Assembly: GCA_964438735.1 (NCBI GenBank)
Contig: CAYTLW010000113.1
Location: forward strand, 1 to 25,558
DNA: 25,558 bases
Reading direction: 5' to 3'
From: CAYTLW01 sp964438735
Lineage (GTDB): Bacteria; Myxococcota_A; UBA9042
Shown: piece by piece, positions 14,539 to 20,925 of the stretch
How the letters are laid out: the number at the start of each line of letters is the position of its first letter
How positions within the stretch are numbered: the stretch's first letter is position 1
Notes under the pieces: model-generated
What the model was told of the DNA's origin: nothing
What the model saw: the letters and a program-made list of their open reading frames with translations, nothing else
The model's database searches: none
Position numbers and translations under genes: made by a program

Positions 14539-15273
14539 ATGACCGACAAGAAGGACATCGAAGTCGTCGAGCAGGACGCCCCCGCCGAGGCCCCCCCGGC
14601 CGAGCCGCCCCCCGTCGAGGCCGCCGCTGAGGAAGCCGTCGAGGCCGAAGCCGCACCCGAGGCCGCGCCCGAGGCCGAAGCCGCGCCCGAGGCCGCACCC
14701 GAGCCCGAGCCCGAGCCCGAGGCCGAGGCCGTCGTCGAAGCTGCACCCGAGCCCGAGCCCGAGCCTGTGGCCGAGCCCGTGGCCGCCGCCGCGCCCGAGG
14801 CTGCGCCCGAACCCGAACCGGTTGTTGAGGCCGCGCCGGAGCCCGAGCCCGAGCCTGAGCCCGAGCCCACTTCGCCGTCTGATGAAGTATCAGACGACTC
14901 AGCTCGCTCCGCTCACGTTGAGGCCGCGCCCGAGCCCGCGCCGGCCCCCGCCGCGCCACCGCCCGCGCCTGCTGCCCCGCCGCCGATCCCGGCCGCCGCG
15001 CAGGAGAACGCCGGTGAGCCGGCCAGTCGGCATCGCCGCCAGATGGTCGGCACGGTGGTCTCCACCAAGACCGAGAAGACGGCAGTGGTCAGCGTCACGC
15101 GCACCTTCCTTCACCCGAAGGCGCGCAAGTACGTGCGGCGCTCCAAGAAGTACATGGCCCACGACGAGCATGGCATCTGCAACGAGGGCGACGAGGTCCT
15201 CATCGAGCAGTGCCGGCCCCTGTCCAAGCGCAAGCGCTGGCGCCTGCGCAAGGTCATGCGAGCCATCACCTGA
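14539..15273 (+). CDS. rpsQ: 30S ribosomal protein S17 with long acidic N-terminal extension
   Basis: 244 residues, about three times the usual length. The S17 core is at about 165-244: R-R-Q-M-V-G-T-V-V-S, K-T-E-K-T-A-V-V-S-V, P-K-A-R-K-Y-V-R-R-S-K-K-Y and the R-P-L-S-K-R-K-R-W-R-L end. S17 is a primary 16S rRNA-binding protein of the 30S body. Residues 1-164 are low complexity and highly acidic: Glu, Ala and Pro in A-P-E-P-E-P-type repeats, with a Ser/Asp-rich break at 111-127. The only in-frame ATG near the core is Met169, inside the first beta strand, so the core has no good start of its own. The ATG two bases after the rpmC stop is the natural start. Proteolytic removal of the tail is possible. 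Confidence 0.95.
   Translation: MTDKKDIEVVEQDAPAEAPPAEPPPVEAAAEEAVEAEAAPEAAPEAEAAPEAAPEPEPEPEAEAVVEAAPEPEPEPVAEPVAAAAPEAAPEPEPVVEAAPEPEPEPEPEPTSPSDEVSDDSARSAHVEAAPEPAPAPAAPPPAPAAPPPIPAAAQENAGEPASRHRRQMVGTVVSTKTEKTAVVSVTRTFLHPKARKYVRRSKKYMAHDEHGICNEGDEVLIEQCRPLSKRKRWRLRKVMRAIT
14580..14868 (+). repeat. Low-complexity GAGGCC/GAGCCC repeats in rpsQ
   Basis: The DNA of the S17 extension is made of imperfect hexamers such as GAGCCC, GAGGCC and GCCGCG in tandem, including runs of four to five GAGCCC units (about 14700-14730 and 14838-14868). They encode Glu-Pro and Glu-Ala alternation. Tracts like these can change length by replication slippage in steps of six bases without breaking the frame. Confidence 0.8.
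14876..14896 (+). repeat. Perfect palindrome inside the rpsQ extension
   Basis: An 8-bp stem with a 5-base loop, CGTCTGAT-GAAGT-ATCAGACG. It lies in a stretch (about 14869-14918) that is clearly lower in GC and has different codon choice from the hexamer repeats on both sides. It reads in frame as Ser/Asp-rich residues 111-127. It may be a small inserted palindromic element or a designed mRNA hairpin. Confidence 0.5.
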
Positions 15274-15286
15274 GGAATCACGTAGT

Positions 15287-15305
15287 CGACGGCACCACGC
15301 CGTCG
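15287..15305 (+). promoter_or_regulatory. Hairpin between rpsQ and rplN
   Basis: A 7-bp stem with a 5-base loop, CGACGGC-ACCAC-GCCGTCG, in the 72-base gap before rplN. A smaller stem, GACC-ATCATC-GGTC, follows (about 15316-15333). No U-tract is present, so this is not a classical terminator. It lies at the S10/spc junction, where a separate promoter exists in E. coli; I saw no clear promoter here. Confidence 0.4.
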
Positions 15306-15345
15306 GACCCCATCGGACCATCATCGGTCGGCAGACGAGGCGAAG

Positions 15346-15714
15346 ATGATTCAGAGCGAGACCAAGCTGATTGCGGCCGACAACTCGGGCGCCAAGAAGC
15401 TGAAGTGCATCAAGATCCTCGGCGGTTCGAAGCGGAAATACGCGTCGGTCGGCGACATCATCGTCTGCTCGGTCCGCGAGGCGTTGCCCCGCTCCAAGGT
15501 CAAGGTTGGCGACGTGGTCCGCTGCGTCGTCGTCCGCACCGCCAAGGAAGTGGGCCGCGACGATGGCACCTACATCAAGTTCGACGGCAACGCCGCCGTG
15601 CTGATCAACAAGGGCGGAGAGCCAGTCGGCACCCGCATCTTCGGGCCGGTGGCGCGTGAACTTCGCGCCAAGCGCTACATGAAGATCGTGTCGTTGGCCC
15701 CCGAGGTCCTCTGA
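15346..15714 (+). CDS. rplN: 50S ribosomal protein L14
   Basis: 122 residues, the normal length. L14 forms intersubunit bridges and contacts L19; it is also the binding site of the silencing factor RsfS. It begins M-I-Q-S-E-T-K-L-I-A-A-D-N-S-G-A-K and contains I-K-I-L-G-G-S, G-D-I-I-V-C-S-V-R-E-A, F-D-G-N-A-A-V-L-I-N and G-T-R-I-F-G-P-V-A-R-E-L-R. First gene of the spc section. Gap of 18 bases to rplX. Confidence 0.99.
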   Translation: MIQSETKLIAADNSGAKKLKCIKILGGSKRKYASVGDIIVCSVREALPRSKVKVGDVVRCVVVRTAKEVGRDDGTYIKFDGNAAVLINKGGEPVGTRIFGPVARELRAKRYMKIVSLAPEVL

Positions 15715-15732
15715 GGGCGAGCAGGAGCTGAG

Positions 15733-16065
15733 ATGAACAAGATCCGCAAAGGCGACCTGGTGGCGATCCTGGCCGGCAAGGATCGGGGCAAGACCGGCAA
15801 GGTCATGCGCCTGATCAACGAAGGCAAGCGGGTGGTGGTCGAGCAGGCCAACATCCACAAGCATCACCAGAAGGCGAGCGCCCAGAATCGCGAGGGCGGC
15901 ATCGTGCGCAAGGAAGGGCCGCTGGACATCAGCAATGTGGCCCTGGTCAGCCCGACGACCGGCAAGCCGGTTCGGGTCGGTTTCGACTGGGTGGTCGACG
16001 CCCAGGGTGAGCGTCAGAAGGTCCGCGTCGTGCACAGCACCGGCGAGGTCCTGGACGCCGTCTAG
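15733..16065 (+). CDS. rplX: 50S ribosomal protein L24
   Basis: 110 residues. L24 initiates 50S assembly at the 5' end of 23S rRNA. An N-terminal KOW motif (about residues 4-30) reads K-I-R-K-G-D-L-V, I-L-A-G-K-D-R-G-K-T-G-K-V. It is followed by V-V-V-E-Q-A-N-I-H-K-H-H-Q-K and E-G-G-I-V-R-K-E-G-P-L-D-I-S-N-V. GCAGGAG precedes the ATG. Standard order before rplE. Confidence 0.99.
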   Translation: MNKIRKGDLVAILAGKDRGKTGKVMRLINEGKRVVVEQANIHKHHQKASAQNREGGIVRKEGPLDISNVALVSPTTGKPVRVGFDWVVDAQGERQKVRVVHSTGEVLDAV

Positions 16066-16083
16066 GCGCAAGGGAGAAGCGAG

Positions 16084-16626
16084 ATGAATCCACGTCTGCA
16101 AGACAAGTACAGCAGCGACGTCGTACCGGCCCTGATCAAGGAGTTCGGTTTCAACAACGTCATGCAGGTGCCCAAGCTCAGCAAAATCACGCTGAACTTC
16201 GGCCTCGGCGAAGCGGTTCAGAACCCCAAGGTTCTCGATCGCGCCGTCGAGCAGCTCACCGCCATCGCCGGCCAGAAGCCGGTGATCACGCGGGCCAAGC
16301 GTTCGATCTCGAACTTCAAGCTGCGCGAGGGCATGCCCATCGGCGTGACCGTTACCCTGCGCCGCAGCCGGATGTACGAGTTCCTCGATCGGCTCATCGC
16401 GGTGGCGATCCCCCGCGTTCGCGATTTCCGCGGTGTCAGCCCCAAGGCCTTCGACGGCCGGGGCAACTACACCCTGGGTGTGCGTGAGCAGATCATCTTT
16501 CCAGAGATCGAGTACGACTCGGTCGACAAGATCCGCGGCATGAACGTGACGATCACGACGACCGCCAGGAACGACGAGGAGGGGCGCGCTCTGCTGCGTC
16601 TCCTCGGCATGCCCTTCCGCAAGTAG
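16084..16626 (+). CDS. rplE: 50S ribosomal protein L5
   Basis: 180 residues, the normal length. L5 binds 5S rRNA in the central protuberance and contacts the P-site tRNA. Conserved parts are N-V-M-Q-V-P-K-L-S-K-I-T-L-N-F-G-L-G-E-A, A-K-R-S-I-S-N-F-K-L-R-E-G-M-P-I-G, R-D-F-R-G-V-S and the F-D-G-R-G-N-Y-T-L-G-V-R-E-Q-I-I-F-P segment. AAGGGAGAA precedes the ATG. Followed 11 bases later by rpsN. Confidence 0.99.
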   Translation: MNPRLQDKYSSDVVPALIKEFGFNNVMQVPKLSKITLNFGLGEAVQNPKVLDRAVEQLTAIAGQKPVITRAKRSISNFKLREGMPIGVTVTLRRSRMYEFLDRLIAVAIPRVRDFRGVSPKAFDGRGNYTLGVREQIIFPEIEYDSVDKIRGMNVTITTTARNDEEGRALLRLLGMPFRK

Positions 16627-16637
16627 AGGCAAATACG

Positions 16638-16823
16638 ATGGCCAAGAAGTGCAAGACCGGTAAGGCAGCTCCCGTCAGGAAGTACGCCGTTCGAATCAGG
16701 AATCGCTGCAAGCGATGTGGCAGGCCGCGCGGTTTCATGCGCAAGTTCCAGCTCTGCCGAATCTGCTTCCGTGAGTTGGCCCTCCGTGGCCAGCTGCCCG
16801 GCGTGACCAAGGCGTCCTGGTAG
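16638..16823 (+). CDS. rpsN: 30S ribosomal protein S14, zinc-binding type
   Basis: 61 residues, the short zinc-containing form (type Z) rather than the roughly 100-residue zinc-free form. Four cysteines, C-K-R-C and C-R-I-C, make the zinc ribbon. The ends A-K-K-C-K and G-V-T-K-A-S-W are typical. S14 is a late-assembling 30S head protein. The A-G-A-G-G site is modest. A strong UUCG-capped hairpin follows it. Confidence 0.99.
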   Translation: MAKKCKTGKAAPVRKYAVRIRNRCKRCGRPRGFMRKFQLCRICFRELALRGQLPGVTKASW

Positions 16824-16833
16824 GCCAGGCATT

Positions 16834-16849
16834 GCGGGCTTCGGCCCGC
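16834..16849 (+). promoter_or_regulatory. UUCG-tetraloop hairpin between rpsN and rpsH
   Basis: A perfect 6-bp stem capped by the very stable C(UUCG)G tetraloop: GCGGGC-TTCG-GCCCGC. It sits 11 bases after the rpsN stop and about 30 bases before the rpsH ATG, with no U-tract after it. It is likely an RNA stability or processing element, or part of a control site for S8 (a known autogenous regulator of spc genes in E. coli). It does not resemble the E. coli S8 site. Confidence 0.55.
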
Positions 16850-16878
16850 CAGAAGACGACAGCAAGGAGTCGAAACAG

Positions 16879-17280
16879 ATGGCTACGACGAACGACCCCA
16901 TCTCGGATTTCCTGACCCGCGTGCGCAACGCGATCCAGGCCAGGCATACCTCTCTGCGCGTGCCGAAGAGCAACATGCTCGCGCGCATCGCCCAGATTCT
17001 CGACCACGAGGGCTACATCGACAGCATCGAGCTGATCGAACGCAAGCCCCAGGGTGAGATCCTGGTGCACCTGAAGTACCTGCAGGATCGCACCAACGCG
17101 ATCACCACCATGCGCAGGGTCAGCAAACCGAGTCGCCGACAGTACGTCGGCGTGCGCGACATCCCACGGGTCAAGAACGGCCTGGGCATCGCCATCCTCT
17201 CCACCTCGCGAGGCGTCATGACCGGCGCCGAGGCGCGCCAGGCGAAGGTGGGTGGCGAGGTGCTCTGCACGATCTGGTAG
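16879..17280 (+). CDS. rpsH: 30S ribosomal protein S8
   Basis: 133 residues, the normal length. S8 binds the central domain of 16S rRNA early in assembly. It starts with D-P-I-S-D-F-L-T-R-V-R-N-A and has the family's S-N-M-L-A-R-I-A-Q-I-L, V-S-K-P-S-R-R-Q-Y and the G-L-G-I-A-I-L-S-T-S-R-G-V-M-T end, with the final G-G-E-V-L-C-T-I-W. AAGGAG precedes the ATG. Standard order before rplF. Confidence 0.99.
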   Translation: MATTNDPISDFLTRVRNAIQARHTSLRVPKSNMLARIAQILDHEGYIDSIELIERKPQGEILVHLKYLQDRTNAITTMRRVSKPSRRQYVGVRDIPRVKNGLGIAILSTSRGVMTGAEARQAKVGGEVLCTIW

Positions 17281-17327
17281 GCCTGCAAGCGACCGTCCAC
17301 TCCGGTGGGGGGCGAGGCGAGGAAGTC

Positions 17328-17888
17328 ATGAGCAAGAAGAAGTTCACAGAGTCGCGGATCGGCAAGCAGCCCGTGAAGCTGCCCGACAAGGTGACGGTGA
17401 AGATCGACGGCGCCCACGTGGCGGTCAAAGGGCCCAAGGGCGCTCTCGAAGACGATTTCGTGGGCGTGACCTTCGAGCAGGTCGACAACACGATCGTCGT
17501 GCGCCCCGAAGGCGAGACCCGCGAAGACAAGGCGATGCACGGCCTCGGCCGCGCGCTGCTGCAGAACATGGTCACCGGCGTGTCGACCGGCTACAGCCGC
17601 ACCCTCGAAGTGGTCGGCGTTGGCTACCGCATGGATGCCACCGGCAAGACGCTCAAGCTGAGCGTCGGCTTCAGCCACCCGGTGTTCTTCGTGCTGCCCG
17701 ACGCGGTCGACATCAACGTCGAGAGCCAGACCCGCATCACCCTGTCGTCCATCGACAAGGCGCTGCTCGGTCAGACCGCGGCCAAGATCCGAGGTGTCAA
17801 GCCTCCCGAGCCCTACAAGGGCAAGGGCATCCGCTACAAGGGCGAGGTGGTCCGGCGTAAGGCCGGCAAGTCGGCGGCCCGCGTCTAG
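17328..17888 (+). CDS. rplF: 50S ribosomal protein L6
   Basis: 186 residues, the normal length, made of two repeated alpha/beta folds. L6 sits near the sarcin-ricin loop and the factor-binding site. Seen are S-R-I-G-K-Q-P-V-K-L-P, V-A-V-K-G-P-K-G, G-Y-S-R-T-L-E-V-V-G-V-G-Y-R and the C-terminal signature K-I-R-G-V-K-P-P-E-P-Y-K-G-K-G-I-R-Y-K-G-E. GAGGCGAGGAA lies before the ATG. rplR follows. Confidence 0.99.
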   Translation: MSKKKFTESRIGKQPVKLPDKVTVKIDGAHVAVKGPKGALEDDFVGVTFEQVDNTIVVRPEGETREDKAMHGLGRALLQNMVTGVSTGYSRTLEVVGVGYRMDATGKTLKLSVGFSHPVFFVLPDAVDINVESQTRITLSSIDKALLGQTAAKIRGVKPPEPYKGKGIRYKGEVVRRKAGKSAARV

Positions 17889-17944
17889 ACGCAGGCCGAT
17901 CCGGTCGGCTGCCCATGGGGTGGCCGGCGAATTGGAGGAAGGAA

Positions 17945-18430
17945 ATGTACGCTCGGCGCTACATCAGCAAAAGGCATCACCGCAAGTACCGCCTGCGGTT
18001 CAAGATCCGCGGCACGGCCGATCGGCCCCGTCTGTCGGTCTTCCGTTCGGCACGCCACATCTACGCCCAGGTCATCGACGACGACACCGGCCGCACGCTG
18101 GTCTCGGCTTCGACCCGGGATCCGGCGCTGGTCGACTTCGAAGGCAACAAGGTCGCAGCCGCCCGCAAGGTCGGCGACCTGGTCGTCAAGCGCGCGCTGA
18201 CCGCGGGCGTGACCAAGCTGGTCTTCGATCGCAATGGCTTCTTGTACACCGGTCGCGTGGCGGCCCTGTCCAAGGCGGCGCATAAGTCCGGCCTGTTGAG
18301 CCGCGCCGGTGCCAGCGCCAAGGCCATCGCCAAGGCGACGGCGAAACCAGCGCAACCAGAGCAGGCACCAGCAGCCGAAGCCGCAGAGCCGGCGCCGGTC
18401 GCCGAGTCGGCCGACAAGGCCGAGGAGTAA
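17945..18430 (+). CDS. rplR: 50S ribosomal protein L18 with Ala/Pro/Glu-rich C-terminal tail
   Basis: 161 residues against the usual 115-120. The core (1 to about 118) shows H-H-R-K-Y-R-L-R-F-K-I-R-G-T, R-P-R-L-S-V-F-R-S-A-R-H-I-Y-A-Q, and the F-D-R-N-G-F-L-Y-T-G-R-V-A-A-L motif. L18 carries 5S rRNA into the central protuberance together with L5. Residues about 119-161 are a low-complexity tail, first Ala/Lys-rich and then Pro/Ala/Glu-rich, similar in style to the S17 extension. The ATG at 17945 follows GGAGGAAGG and gives the family start; an in-frame start ten codons upstream overlaps that site. rpsE begins three bases after the stop. Confidence 0.98.
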   Translation: MYARRYISKRHHRKYRLRFKIRGTADRPRLSVFRSARHIYAQVIDDDTGRTLVSASTRDPALVDFEGNKVAAARKVGDLVVKRALTAGVTKLVFDRNGFLYTGRVAALSKAAHKSGLLSRAGASAKAIAKATAKPAQPEQAPAAEAAEPAPVAESADKAEE

Positions 18431-18433
18431 ACG

Positions 18434-18973
18434 ATGAGCGATTTCCGCAACAGCAGGGGTGGTCGGCCGTCGCGACGTGAGCGCCAGGAGCTCGACGACG
18501 CGTTCAACAGCGCCACGATCGCCATCAATCGCACCGCCAAGGTGGTCAAGGGCGGCCGTCGATTCTCGTTCTCGGCCCTGATCGTCGTCGGCGACGGCAA
18601 GGGCCAGGTAGGCGTCGGCATGGGCAAGGCCAACGAGGTGCCCGAGGCCATCCGCAAGGGCAACGAGCGGGCCCGTCGGGCGCTGTTCAACGTGCCGATC
18701 GTGCGCGGCACGATCCCGCACGACGCCCTCGGTCGCCACGGCGCCGGCAAGGTCCTGCTTCGTCCGGCCAGCCCCGGTACCGGCATCATCGCCGGCGGCC
18801 CGGTGCGCGCCGTGCTCGAGCAGGCTGGCGTGCGCAACATCATCACCAAGTGCATCGGCAGCAACAACCCGCACAACGTCGTGCGGGCGACCGTCGAAGC
18901 GCTTCAGCAGCTGCGCACGATCGAGACCGTGAGCGCGCGACGCGGCAAGCCAGTCGAGGAGATTCGCGGCTGA
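18434..18973 (+). CDS. rpsE: 30S ribosomal protein S5
   Basis: 179 residues. S5 is at the mRNA entry channel and is tied to fidelity and spectinomycin response. The sequence shows I-A-I-N-R-T-A-K-V-V-K-G-G-R-R-F-S-F-S-A-L-I, V-G-V-G-M-G-K-A-N-E-V-P-E-A, P-G-T-G-I-I-A-G-G-P-V-R-A-V-L-E-Q-A-G and the N-P-H-N-V-V-R-A-T segment. The Shine-Dalgarno GAGGAG lies in the end of rplR. rpmD (L30), which often follows, is absent, and a promoter-like site lies downstream instead. Confidence 0.99.
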   Translation: MSDFRNSRGGRPSRRERQELDDAFNSATIAINRTAKVVKGGRRFSFSALIVVGDGKGQVGVGMGKANEVPEAIRKGNERARRALFNVPIVRGTIPHDALGRHGAGKVLLRPASPGTGIIAGGPVRAVLEQAGVRNIITKCIGSNNPHNVVRATVEALQQLRTIETVSARRGKPVEEIRG

Positions 18974-18999
18974 CGGCCGCTTGGGATCGCGTTTCTCCC

Positions 19000-19028
19000 T
19001 TGCGATCGGAGAGCGTTGGCCTTAGTAT
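19000..19028 (+). promoter_or_regulatory. Internal promoter before rplO-secY-adk
   Basis: The -35 candidate TTGCGA (19000-19005) and -10 candidate TAGTAT (19023-19028), each four of six to consensus, are separated by exactly 17 bases. Right after the -10 comes GGCGCGCCCCCGC, the same GC-rich discriminator seen at the promoter ending at 6966. It lies in the 166-base gap after rpsE and would give a leader of about 105 bases before rplO. Confidence 0.5.
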
Positions 19029-19139
19029 GGCGCGCCCCCGCGACCGGGGTGCCGACAGAACGGCCCGCCACGCGCAAGCGAAGACACGAAGAAGATTGAG
19101 AAAAGAGACGATCAAGAAAGCGCGAATTTTCGCCCGGGA

Positions 19140-19595
19140 ATGGTCATGAACGAGCTCAGCAAACTGCAGGCCCCGAAGGGCTCCTCAAGTTCGCGCAAGC
19201 GCCGCGGACGCGGCATCGGTACGGGCATCGGCAAGACCGGTGGTCGCGGCCACAAGGGTGCCGGCCAGCGCAAGAGCGCCAAGCGCCCGACGTACTTCGA
19301 GGGTGGCCAGATGCCCCTGGCTCGCCGCCTGCCGAAGGTCGGCTTCGTCAACATCTTCGCCAAGCGTTGGGCCGTCGTGAACGTCGCCGAGCTCGATCGC
19401 TTCGAGGCGGGCACCCGCGTCGACGAGGCCGCGCTCAAGGCCGCCGGCCTGATCAAGGGCCGCTACGAGTTCGTCAAGATCCTCGGCGAGGGCGAGATCG
19501 ATCGCGCCCTGACGGTCGTGGTGCACAAGTTCAGCAAGTCCGCAGCCGAGAAGATCACGGCCGCAGGCGGGACCACGGAGGTCGTGGGTGGCTAG
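19140..19595 (+). CDS. rplO: 50S ribosomal protein L15
   Basis: 151 residues, the normal length. L15 is a late assembly protein of the 50S body. The glycine/arginine-rich N-terminal region reads N-E-L-S-K-L, G-S-S-S-S-R-K-R-R-G-R-G-I-G-T-G-I-G-K-T-G-G-R-G-H-K-G. It is followed by F-E-G-G-Q-M-P-L-A-R-R-L-P-K and the A-G-G-x-x-E-V-V end. M-V-M-N-E-L fits the family start M-K-L-N-E-L, though the ATG at 19146 is also possible; the ribosome-binding site is weak. The end overlaps the secY GTG by 8 bases. Confidence 0.98.
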   Translation: MVMNELSKLQAPKGSSSSRKRRGRGIGTGIGKTGGRGHKGAGQRKSAKRPTYFEGGQMPLARRLPKVGFVNIFAKRWAVVNVAELDRFEAGTRVDEAALKAAGLIKGRYEFVKILGEGEIDRALTVVVHKFSKSAAEKITAAGGTTEVVGG

Positions 19596-20919
19596 TCCTC
19601 TCACCGATATCGGCAAGGTGCCCGAGCTGAAGAAGAGAATTCTCTTCACGCTCGCCATGCTGGCCGTCTATCGCATCGGCGTCTTCGTGACGGTCCCCGG
19701 TGTCGATCGTCAGGTCATGTCCGACTACCTGAATTCTTCGGGTGGCGGTCTGCTCGGCATGTTCAACATGTTCTCGGGTGGCGCCCTGGAGAACATCTCA
19801 ATCTTCGCACTGGGCATCATGCCCTACATCTCCGCCAGCATCATTTTGCAGCTGTTGACGGTGGTGGTGCCGGCGGTCGAGCGTCTCAATAAGGAAGGCG
19901 AGTCCGGGCGCAAGAAGATCAACCAGTACACCCGCTATGGCACCGTCCTGTTGTCCCTGATTCAGGGCACGGCGATGGCATTCTGGCTCGAGAGCCTCAA
20001 CAGCCAGGCCCTCGGCACCGGCGCCGGCGTCGTCACCGCCAGCGGTGGCGCCTTCAAGGCCCTGTGCATCCTGTCGCTGACCACCGGCACCGTGTTCATC
20101 ATGTGGCTGGGCGAGCAGATCACCGCCCGCGGCATCGGCAACGGCATCTCGCTGATCATCTACGCTGGCATCGTCGCCGGTCTGCCCACCGCGGTGCAGC
20201 AGACGTACACGTTGTTCAAGAACGGCCAGATGTCCTCGCCTGTTCTGCTGATGATCATCTCGCTGGTCTTCCTGGTCATCGCCGTCATCGTCTTCTTCGA
20301 GCGTGCCCAGCGCCGTATCCCGGTGCAGTACGCAAAACGGGTCGTGGGTCGACAGGTGATGCAGGCGCAGGGCTCCTTCCTGCCGCTGAAGGTCAACACC
20401 GCCGGCGTCATCCCGCCCATCTTCGCGTCTTCGATCCTGATGTTCCCGGCGACCCTGGCCAACTTCGCGCCCAACAACCCGGTCATCAACTCGATGCAGG
20501 CCGCGTTGCAGCCCGGACGCACGCTCTACAACGTCGTCTACGTCATCCTCATCATCTTCTTCTGCTACTTCTACACGGCCGTGACCTTCAACCCGGTCGA
20601 CGTGGCGGACAACCTGAAGAAGGGCGGTGGCTTCGTGCCCGGCGTACGCGCTGGCAAGAAGACCGCCGAATACATCGATCGTGTGCTCTCCCGAATCACC
20701 GCAGCGGGCTCGGCCTATGTGGCCGCTGTCTGCGTTCTGCCAACGTACCTGCAGTTGCAGTTCAACGTGCCCTTCTACTTCGGCGGCACTGCGCTGCTGA
20801 TTGTGGTCGGCGTGGCCATGGACACGGCCCAGCAGATCGAGAGTCACCTCATCACCCGCAACTACGACGGCTTCGCAGGGCCCGGTGGCCCGCGCATGCG
20901 CGGTCGAAGGGCTGCATGA
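19588..20919 (+). CDS. secY: SecY, channel subunit of the Sec translocon
   Basis: 443 residues, the normal length, with ten membrane segments expected and visible as hydrophobic blocks. SecY with SecE and SecG makes the protein-conducting channel through the inner membrane. Seen are the first segment after P-E-L-K-K-R-I-L-F-T-L, the plug/TM2 area G-G-G-L-L-G-M-F-N-M-F-S-G-G-A-L-E-N, the loop E-R-A-Q-R-R-I-P-V-Q-Y-A-K-R, and the cytoplasmic C5 loop K-G-G-G-F-V-P-G-V-R-A-G. The GTG start overlaps rplO by 8 bases, so the two are translationally coupled. adk begins six bases after the stop. Confidence 0.99.
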   Translation: MASPLTDIGKVPELKKRILFTLAMLAVYRIGVFVTVPGVDRQVMSDYLNSSGGGLLGMFNMFSGGALENISIFALGIMPYISASIILQLLTVVVPAVERLNKEGESGRKKINQYTRYGTVLLSLIQGTAMAFWLESLNSQALGTGAGVVTASGGAFKALCILSLTTGTVFIMWLGEQITARGIGNGISLIIYAGIVAGLPTAVQQTYTLFKNGQMSSPVLLMIISLVFLVIAVIVFFERAQRRIPVQYAKRVVGRQVMQAQGSFLPLKVNTAGVIPPIFASSILMFPATLANFAPNNPVINSMQAALQPGRTLYNVVYVILIIFFCYFYTAVTFNPVDVADNLKKGGGFVPGVRAGKKTAEYIDRVLSRITAAGSAYVAAVCVLPTYLQLQFNVPFYFGGTALLIVVGVAMDTAQQIESHLITRNYDGFAGPGGPRMRGRRAA

Positions 20920-20925
20920 GGCGCC

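Noticed and set aside
14334..14870. A - strand frame with long Gly-Ser/Ala repeats opposite rpsQ
   Set aside because: It only reflects the reverse of the GAGCCC hexamers; no start signal, and rpmC/rpsQ occupy the + strand.
15287..15305. Intrinsic terminator at the rpsQ-rplN gap
   Set aside because: The stem is good but no run of T residues follows, so a classical terminator is not supported.
19027..19149. A 40-codon basic reading frame just before rplO, considered as an L30 remnant
   Set aside because: Its sequence has no L30 signature, its ATG lies inside the -10 of the putative promoter, and it has no ribosome-binding site.
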